A model generated the notes under the pieces. That model had not been told where the DNA came from and made no database searches. It saw only the letters and a list, made by a program, of their open reading frames with translations. Below are positions 49,153 to 55,081 of a stretch of DNA of 55,081 nucleotides, in pieces. Every line of letters starts with the position of its first letter. The stretch's first letter is position 1. The stretch is from Pseudomonadota bacterium (GTDB taxonomy: Bacteria > Pseudomonadota > Alphaproteobacteria > Rickettsiales > RGZB01). Both the position numbers and the translations under genes were made by a program. The stretch lies in assembly GCA_010031735.1 (NCBI GenBank), contig RGZB01000010.1, positions 1 through 55,081 on the forward strand, given 5' to 3'.

Positions 49153-50760
49153 ATGACAACGACCAATCACTTGGCGATCACGCTCGTTGAGCAATCTCAG
49201 GCGCAGAAGGAAGTAACGGTAAACGAGGCAATCAGTCGTATCGACGCCGTACTGAATGCAGGCGCAAAGGATAAGGATCTGTCGATCCCGCCTGGCTCAC
49301 CAGCAGCAGGAGATGTGTACATCATTGCATCTTCTCCCACGGGTGCGTGGAGCGGGAAAGCAAAGCAGGTAGCTTACTTCGACCAGGTATGGCGATTCAT
49401 TCTGCCCAACGAGGGCATGACGCTCTGGGTAAATGATGAGGATTTGCTCTATAGCTATAATGGTACGAACTGGGTTTCTTCCGGCGGCGTTGGAGGCAGC
49501 AGCGACCTCGACGGTCTGACGGATGTAATCATCACCTCACCCGCGGATAATCATTTTCTGGTACATAACGGGACGAATTGGGCGAACGAATCGGCTTCGA
49601 CCGCGCGTGGCAGTATGGGACTTGGTGCGATGGCTACGCAATCCGATAGCAGTGTCGCCATTACGGGTGGGAGTATTACAGGCATCACCGACCTTGCCAT
49701 TGCGGACGGTGGCACGGGTGCAAGCACGGCTACGGCAGCACTGAACAATCTATTACCATCACAGACAAGCCAATCCGGCAAATATCTGACGACGGACGGC
49801 ACGAATGCCAGTTGGGGAACGGTGAGCGGTGGCTCGCTCACCGACGGTGACAAAGGCGATGTGGTGGTTTCATCGAGTGGTACGGTATGGACTATCGATA
49901 GCGACGCTGTGACCTATGCCAAAATCCAGAATGTGAGTGCTACGGATAAAATCTTGGGTCGCGCTACGGCCGGCGCTGGCGATATCGAGGAAATCGTTTG
50001 CACCTCTACTGCACGCTCACTGCTGGATGACACCTCTACTTCTGCCATGCGAACGACGCTTGGATTGGTAATCGGTACAGATGTCCAAGCTTTCGATTCC
50101 GACTTATCGGCCGTGGCAGGCCTTTCGAGTACAGGTCTTATTGCAAGGACGGCAACCGGTACGGCAGCGGTGCGCACGATTACGGCACCTGCGGCAGGCA
50201 TCACCATTACGAATGGTGATGGTGTCTCCGGTAACCCGACACTAGCACTTGCAAACGACCTAAGTGCACTGGAAGCGCTTGCGAGCACTGGTATTGCTGT
50301 GCGTTCTGCATCGAACACATGGGTACAGCGCTCGGTTGCTTCGGGTAGTTCGAACACCACGATCGGTAACGGTGACGGTGTTTCCGGTAACCCCACGGTA
50401 ACGGTTGAAGAAACCGTCTGGATCGCCTGTTCGGATGAAACGACGACAATCACTACCGGTACCAACAAAGCGACTTTCGTATTTCCCTTCAACGTGACGG
50501 TCACGAGCGTGGGAGCCAGTCTGAATACAGTCTCAAGTTCAGGCCTCCCCACCATCGATATCAATGAAGCTGGGACGACGATTCTATCTACCAAGATCAC
50601 GATCGATGCGAGTGAAAAAACCTCGCTTACGGCTGCCACCGCACCTGTCATATCAGACACAGCGATTGCCGCCGGCGCCGAAGTGGGGATCGATGTTGAT
50701 GTGGCAGGCACGGGCGCTAAAGGACTCAAAGTCTGGATCATGTACAAAAGGACTAGCTAA
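49153..50760 (+). CDS. DUF2793-type phage tail-fibre-like protein
   Basis: N-term LVEQSQAQKEVTVNEAISRIDAVLNAGAKDKDL...PPGSPAAGDVYIIASSPTGAWSGKA; fibre-type repeats (IADGGTGASTATAALNNL; two copies of GDGVSGNPT). Confidence 0.85.
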   Translation: MTTTNHLAITLVEQSQAQKEVTVNEAISRIDAVLNAGAKDKDLSIPPGSPAAGDVYIIASSPTGAWSGKAKQVAYFDQVWRFILPNEGMTLWVNDEDLLYSYNGTNWVSSGGVGGSSDLDGLTDVIITSPADNHFLVHNGTNWANESASTARGSMGLGAMATQSDSSVAITGGSITGITDLAIADGGTGASTATAALNNLLPSQTSQSGKYLTTDGTNASWGTVSGGSLTDGDKGDVVVSSSGTVWTIDSDAVTYAKIQNVSATDKILGRATAGAGDIEEIVCTSTARSLLDDTSTSAMRTTLGLVIGTDVQAFDSDLSAVAGLSSTGLIARTATGTAAVRTITAPAAGITITNGDGVSGNPTLALANDLSALEALASTGIAVRSASNTWVQRSVASGSSNTTIGNGDGVSGNPTVTVEETVWIACSDETTTITTGTNKATFVFPFNVTVTSVGASLNTVSSSGLPTIDINEAGTTILSTKITIDASEKTSLTAATAPVISDTAIAAGAEVGIDVDVAGTGAKGLKVWIMYKRTS

Positions 50761-51827
50761 TGTCTATCATCATTAATCCGTATCTCTTTCCCTCAGCTCC
50801 GGCCAGTTCGCCTATCGTTTCCGTGCAGGAGGTGGCTATCACTATTGGTAGTGGTGCGACTTCCAATACGGCATCGATCACTTCGGTGAATACATCGAAT
50901 GCCCATGTGATCTTCAATGGATTCCTGACCGACATTACGACACTGGGGGGTGCCAATAAGATCCAGCCTCGTGTGGAACTAACGAGTAGCACCGTGGTTA
51001 CCGCTTATCGGAATACGGCGGGTGGCAGTGTGACGGTGCGTGCGACGGTTATCGAATGGGACAGTGCATGGATACAATCGATCCAGACAGGTACCATCAC
51101 CATTGCGGCTGGTTCCTCATCCAATACCGGCACGGTCAGTTCTGTCACTACCGGCAATAGCGCAGTCATCTATTTAGGGCAGACAGCGACCGATACAGCG
51201 ACAGACGATTGCTATCCTGCACGATTTGCCACACGACTTACACTGACGAATGCAACGACCATTACCGCTTCGAGAGGTACGACGACATCGGCGGTAACGG
51301 TTGGCTATGCGCTGGTAGAGTTCAAATCGGCGAAGATCAATTCACGACAAGCCTACAGTGGCACCATCGCTACGGGGAATACCACACAGAACGTGACGAT
51401 ATCGACCGTAGGCAGCAATGCGGTACATTTTTCATCAGGACTTAGTACTACGAGTGGCGGGATGATGAGTGGTGCTGCCACAAGCTACCGTAGTTCTACG
51501 ACCAATGTGCTTCTTACGCGTGGTGGTACTGATGCCGATGTAACGGTGAATGGCACGATTATCGACTTTACGTCTGATACAGTGAACAGCTCTTCCCGTG
51601 GTGAGGACTCTATTGCCAACACAGCAACCTCAGATACCTATGGTTATACGGCAACGACAGAAAGCAAGACGGTGGTTTTCTATGGGGGGTACCGGATTGG
51701 TTCTGACACAAGCTTTGATAATGCTTCATGCCATACAGAGGTGACAAGTGGCACGACCATTACCGCTACACGCAGTGGCACTAGCGGCGCACAGAATTAT
51801 GCCGTAGAGATGGTCGAATTCAAATAG
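50760..51827 (+). CDS. putative fibre/receptor-binding protein with about 4 degenerate tandem modules
   Basis: Repeating TITI..GSSSNTGTVSSVTTGNSAVIYLG...TLTNATTITASRGT...VGYALVEFK pattern, Thr/Ser rich. Confidence 0.7.
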   Translation: MSIIINPYLFPSAPASSPIVSVQEVAITIGSGATSNTASITSVNTSNAHVIFNGFLTDITTLGGANKIQPRVELTSSTVVTAYRNTAGGSVTVRATVIEWDSAWIQSIQTGTITIAAGSSSNTGTVSSVTTGNSAVIYLGQTATDTATDDCYPARFATRLTLTNATTITASRGTTTSAVTVGYALVEFKSAKINSRQAYSGTIATGNTTQNVTISTVGSNAVHFSSGLSTTSGGMMSGAATSYRSSTTNVLLTRGGTDADVTVNGTIIDFTSDTVNSSSRGEDSIANTATSDTYGYTATTESKTVVFYGGYRIGSDTSFDNASCHTEVTSGTTITATRSGTSGAQNYAVEMVEFK

Positions 51828-51836
51828 TGAGAAGGT

Positions 51837-52082
51837 ATGGCTGAAGAAGTAGAACATATGGTGAAGGTTGCTGTACTTGAAGAGCAAATGCGAGGCCTTA
51901 GAGAACAGCAGCGCATGCATGCCGAAAGTACACGCAAGTCACTTTCGGATCTTGCCGAAAAAGTAGATAAGTTGTTTGAAGTAATGAACCGCGGGCGCGG
52001 TGCTTTTGCGGTATCTGTTGCCCTCGCAGGGGTAATAGGTGCGGCCATGATTAAGATCATCGCCTATATTCTAGGGAAATAG
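51837..52082 (+). CDS. XhlA-like small coiled-coil + TM protein
   Basis: 81 aa, N-terminal coiled coil, single C-terminal TM (FAVSVALAGVIGAAMIKIIAYILGK). Confidence 0.65.
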   Translation: MAEEVEHMVKVAVLEEQMRGLREQQRMHAESTRKSLSDLAEKVDKLFEVMNRGRGAFAVSVALAGVIGAAMIKIIAYILGK

Positions 52083-52084
52083 TT

Positions 52085-52510
52085 ATGATTACGTTACTGG
52101 GCTCTCTGCTGGGATTTCTAAGCTCACTTGCACCAGAGTTTCTGAGGTATTTTCGTGATGCTGCGGATAAAGCGCATGAAATCACCATCCTTAAATTGCA
52201 GATGGAGCAACAGGCAAGAGGACACCAGTCTCGCTTGGAAGAAATTCAAACGCAAGCGGATATCCAGGAATCACAGGCTCTGTATCAGACGTTCCAAAGC
52301 CATATATTCTGGGTGGACGCGTTGAATGCCACTGTACGACCGGTTATTGCCTATGGCTTCTTTGGCCTCTATGCAGCACTCAAGATCATGCATCTTCATG
52401 CCGGGCTGCCGTGGCTGGTTTGGAACGAGGATGACCAAGCCATCTTTGCAGGTATCATCAGTTTTTATTTTGGACAGCGTGCCTTCTTCAAGCTGCGTGG
52501 TGGTAGATGA
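52085..52510 (+). CDS. GTA-type 3TM holin
   Basis: N-terminal TM and amphipathic helix, C-terminal VDALNATVRPVIAYGFFGLYAALKI...DDQAIFAGIISFYFGQRAF resembling the GTA_holin_3TM family. Confidence 0.75.
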   Translation: MITLLGSLLGFLSSLAPEFLRYFRDAADKAHEITILKLQMEQQARGHQSRLEEIQTQADIQESQALYQTFQSHIFWVDALNATVRPVIAYGFFGLYAALKIMHLHAGLPWLVWNEDDQAIFAGIISFYFGQRAFFKLRGGR

Positions 52511-52513
52511 GTT

Positions 52514-52954
52514 ATGAGGAACGCTTCAAAGAATTGCATGGATTTGGTAATGCGATTCGAGGGTTTTTCTTCTCGTGTGTATCGCTGCCCAGCAGGTTAT
52601 CCTACAATAGGTTATGGCCACATGCTGAAAGAATCAGAAACAGGTCTTTATCCAGAAGATATCAGTAATGAGGCGGCGATTTTATTATTAGAAAAAGATC
52701 TGAGAATCGCTTCTTCTGCCGTATGTAGGCTAGTGAATATAGGCCTTTCAGAAGGGCAGTTTGATGCTCTGGTTAGCTTCACATTTAACCTTGGGTCAGC
52801 TGCATTCCAGCGCTCGACCTTAAGACAGAAAGTGAACCGCGAAGAACATGGGCAGGCCATTCATGAATTTCCCAAATGGGTGTGGGCTGGTGGATGTAAA
52901 CAGAAAGGCCTTATCCGCCGTCGGTATGCAGAGGCAAGATTATACGGTGCATAA
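52514..52954 (+). CDS. phage endolysin / lysozyme (GH24)
   Basis: LVMRFEGFSSRVYRCPAGYPTIGYGHMLK; QFDALVSFTFNLGSAAFQRSTL; ATG 52514 close behind the holin. Confidence 0.9.
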   Translation: MRNASKNCMDLVMRFEGFSSRVYRCPAGYPTIGYGHMLKESETGLYPEDISNEAAILLLEKDLRIASSAVCRLVNIGLSEGQFDALVSFTFNLGSAAFQRSTLRQKVNREEHGQAIHEFPKWVWAGGCKQKGLIRRRYAEARLYGA

Positions 52955-52955
52955 A

Positions 52956-52983
52956 AAACCCGCCCTCTTGTGAGGGCGGGTTT
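52956..52983. terminator. bidirectional terminator between endolysin and pstS
   Basis: AAACCCGCCCTC-ttg-tGAGGGCGGGTTT. Confidence 0.85.
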
Positions 52984-53002
52984 CGGGAGTAAATCCACTC
53001 TG

Positions 53003-54022
53003 TTATTTCAGAGCAGCCCTGACTGTTTCCCTCTCAGCTTTTTTGAGCGGGATCAGGCCTTTCTGGACGAGATAACCGGTGTCACCCATTGCTTTTTCGC
53101 TGGTGACTTCCTGAGCAAATTCTTTAATGCCCGGCACTACAGCTACGTTATCCAGTTTCACATAGATATAGAGTGAACGGGAGATAGAGTAGGAAGCGTC
53201 GGCAATGTTCTCAAACGTCGGTTGAACGCCGTCAACATGGCTACCTTGCACTTGGTTAGCATTCTGCTCTAAGAAGCTGAAGCCGAAGATACCGAACGCA
53301 TTCGGGTTGCCAACCAGTTTCTGGATAATCAGGTTATCGTTTTCACCAGATTCGATGTATTTACCATCTTCACGAATAAGCGAACACTGCTTCTTCAGCT
53401 CTTTCTCATCCGAGAAGGCAGCTTTGAATTCTGGGAATGCTTCGCAACCTTTTTCCATCACGAGTTCAGCAAAAGCATCGCGCGTGCCAGAGGTCGGCGG
53501 CGGACCATAGACTTCGATCGGATTCGCCGGGAGTTTGGAATCTATATCGCTCCAGGTTTTATACGGGTTGTCGATCAGTTTACCATCTTTCGGTACTTTA
53601 CGAGCAAGCGCTAAGAAGAGGTGCTTTTTATCGATCGTCATGTGCGGTGCTTTAGTAGAGTTAGCAAATACGATGCCATCGTAGCCGATCTTCACTTCTT
53701 CGATATTCTTCACACCTGCTTTAGCGCAGGCTTCCTTCTCGCTATCCTTTATAGGACGAGAAGCATTCGCGATATCTGGATATGCTTCGCCAACACCTTC
53801 ACAGAACAGCTTGAAGCCCCCGCCCGTACCCGTAGATTCCACGATCGGGGTTTTGAATTTGCCGGCACGACCGAATTGTTCGGCAGCAGCAGTTACGAAC
53901 GGATATACCGTTGAAGAGCCGACAGCGCGGATTTGATCGCGGGCTTCTGCAGCATATGCAGGAAAGATGACAGCAGCTGCCAGTGCGGCAAACGCCAATT
54001 TGTGCGTAAAGGTCTTGATCAT
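53003..54022 (-). CDS. pstS: phosphate ABC transporter substrate-binding protein
   Basis: Signal peptide; IRAVGSSTVYPFVTAAAEQFG; ESTGTGGGFKLFCEGVG; SGTRDAFAELV. Confidence 0.93.
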   Translation of the reverse strand: MIKTFTHKLAFAALAAAVIFPAYAAEARDQIRAVGSSTVYPFVTAAAEQFGRAGKFKTPIVESTGTGGGFKLFCEGVGEAYPDIANASRPIKDSEKEACAKAGVKNIEEVKIGYDGIVFANSTKAPHMTIDKKHLFLALARKVPKDGKLIDNPYKTWSDIDSKLPANPIEVYGPPPTSGTRDAFAELVMEKGCEAFPEFKAAFSDEKELKKQCSLIREDGKYIESGENDNLIIQKLVGNPNAFGIFGFSFLEQNANQVQGSHVDGVQPTFENIADASYSISRSLYIYVKLDNVAVVPGIKEFAQEVTSEKAMGDTGYLVQKGLIPLKKAERETVRAALK

Positions 54023-54058
54023 TTGAAGGTCCTGTAATTGAATGTGTATTTATTCGCG

Positions 54059-54088
54059 GACATTGATATCAAATTTTTGATATATGTC
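54059..54088. promoter_or_regulatory. inverted repeat in the pstS upstream region
   Basis: GACAT-tg-ATATCAAA-tt-TTTGATAT-ATGTC (13-bp arms, 2-nt bulge); minus-strand TTGACA overlaps it. Confidence 0.55.
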
Positions 54089-54180
54089 AATATCTACAAT
54101 TATGGAAATATGGTAATTATTAGATATAAATTATGAAAAACAATAGATTAAGCTATGTTATGCACATCGGAAATTTGTGC

Positions 54181-54840
54181 CTATTTTGCTTTGTGGCCTT
54201 TAAATAGGAAGAAGCCGTCCGGACGATGGATAGGTTCGATTGATATCGTCACCTTTTGCGTTTTTGCGCCTTTGGCATTTGAGCTCTTGTGGTTTAGGAC
54301 TACTTCAGCGACTCCTTTGGAGGCAAGCGCCTTCTCGATTTTTTTGACATCGGCTTTACTAATCCCCTCGCTTGCGAGAAGTTGCACATAAGGATCTTTC
54401 GAGAATACCGGTGAGAGTGCCATCAGCCGGCTAAAGTTATAGTCGCAATACACGCCGCGACCTTCCTTATGCACGATCAGGCAAAAATCGGATTCTAGCT
54501 GCATACAGCCTGCAAACAGCATGCTTTGGAATTCGGTGATATGCAGCGTATCTTTCAGCTGGCGAATCAGATAAATCGCGATCAGACCTACCGACAGTGC
54601 ACAGAATGTAATCAGCGTTAATGAGAGAACAACTTTATCGATAGGTGGTTCATATGCATCTGGTGCATAGAGAATCGAGTGGATGAGCTGTACCATCAAA
54701 ATGATGGCGATTAAGAAGATGGTGATGAAGATAAGAGAGATGCGAGTAACGGAAAGAATATGTTCTCGCTTCAAGAAGTCTCGGTTGTTAGCGATAATCT
54801 CACGATTTTCACGGCTATCTACGAAACGATTAAATTTCAT
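54181..54840 (-). CDS. two-TM membrane protein with PAS-like region, no kinase domain
   Basis: Two hydrophobic segments (ISLIFITIFLIAIILMV; VVLSLTLITFCALSVGLIAIYLI) then a PAS-like segment; stop at 54181. Confidence 0.55.
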   Translation of the reverse strand: MKFNRFVDSRENREIIANNRDFLKREHILSVTRISLIFITIFLIAIILMVQLIHSILYAPDAYEPPIDKVVLSLTLITFCALSVGLIAIYLIRQLKDTLHITEFQSMLFAGCMQLESDFCLIVHKEGRGVYCDYNFSRLMALSPVFSKDPYVQLLASEGISKADVKKIEKALASKGVAEVVLNHKSSNAKGAKTQKVTISIEPIHRPDGFFLFKGHKAK

Positions 54841-55081
54841 ATACTTATCTCCTGATAATCTGAAGATATCCAAAATCTTCTATTCCACAAGAAAAAAGCT
54901 TTACAGGCATATTGCAATAAAATGATTTTCTGATTGTGAGATGGAAAAGCCTCTCATATTGTGCTAATAAACTAAAAAACCAAAGATTTTTTAGATGGCA
55001 CAAAAAAACATACCTCTCATGAAGCCCCTGCTTCCGCAGGCAGAGCACATCCTTCATTATCTTAAGCAAATTGATGCTAAC

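Noticed and set aside
49914-50747. 277-aa minus-strand ORF, Val/Pro/Ser rich
   Set aside because: Antisense to the DUF2793 fibre gene; low complexity is inherited from the Thr/Gly-rich sense protein.
54845-55069. 74-aa minus-strand ORF at the right edge
   Set aside because: Overlaps the SD/start region of the PAS-like gene; low-complexity AT-rich, no SD, no recognisable motif.

Overview
The window is a 55 kb chromosomal segment that looks alphaproteobacterial, based on the split F0 ATP synthase operon with b/b' subunits, a DUF3035/BamF-type lipoprotein, DciA/DUF721 and GTA-type genes. About 80% is dense housekeeping sequence: nadE, gltX, cysS, cimA, trmJ-like, rpsD, a DD-carboxypeptidase, hemB, a Sel1 protein, a lytic transglycosylase, rnhB, dciA-like, dsbA-like/atpI, atpB-E-F'-F, an OM protein plus MshEN-glycosyltransferase, rpmJ, a quinone reductase, a methyltransferase, mutL, pgi, an M16 peptidase pair, bamF-like, lspA, ribF, secF, murJ, uppP, tRNA-Leu(CAA), corA, parE, and pstS at the right end. 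The main accessory region (about 41.8-52.95 kb) is an RTX metalloprotease followed by a degenerate prophage/GTA-like cluster. In that cluster a truncated large terminase is fused in frame to the C-terminal part of a DUF2163/BR0599 tail protein. The head, portal and tail-tube genes are absent, while the NlpC/P60 hub peptidase, GTA TIM-barrel host-specificity protein, fibre proteins, XhlA-like protein, GTA 3TM holin and endolysin look intact. Other notable signals are a 15/16 match to the parS consensus next to a long inverted repeat behind rpsD, a DsbA-AtpI in-frame fusion, an integral-membrane gene split by a single in-frame amber codon, and a putative c-di-GMP-binding MshEN domain fused to a GT2 glycosyltransferase beside an OM barrel. 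All functional names come from reading motifs and translations; no database search was run.
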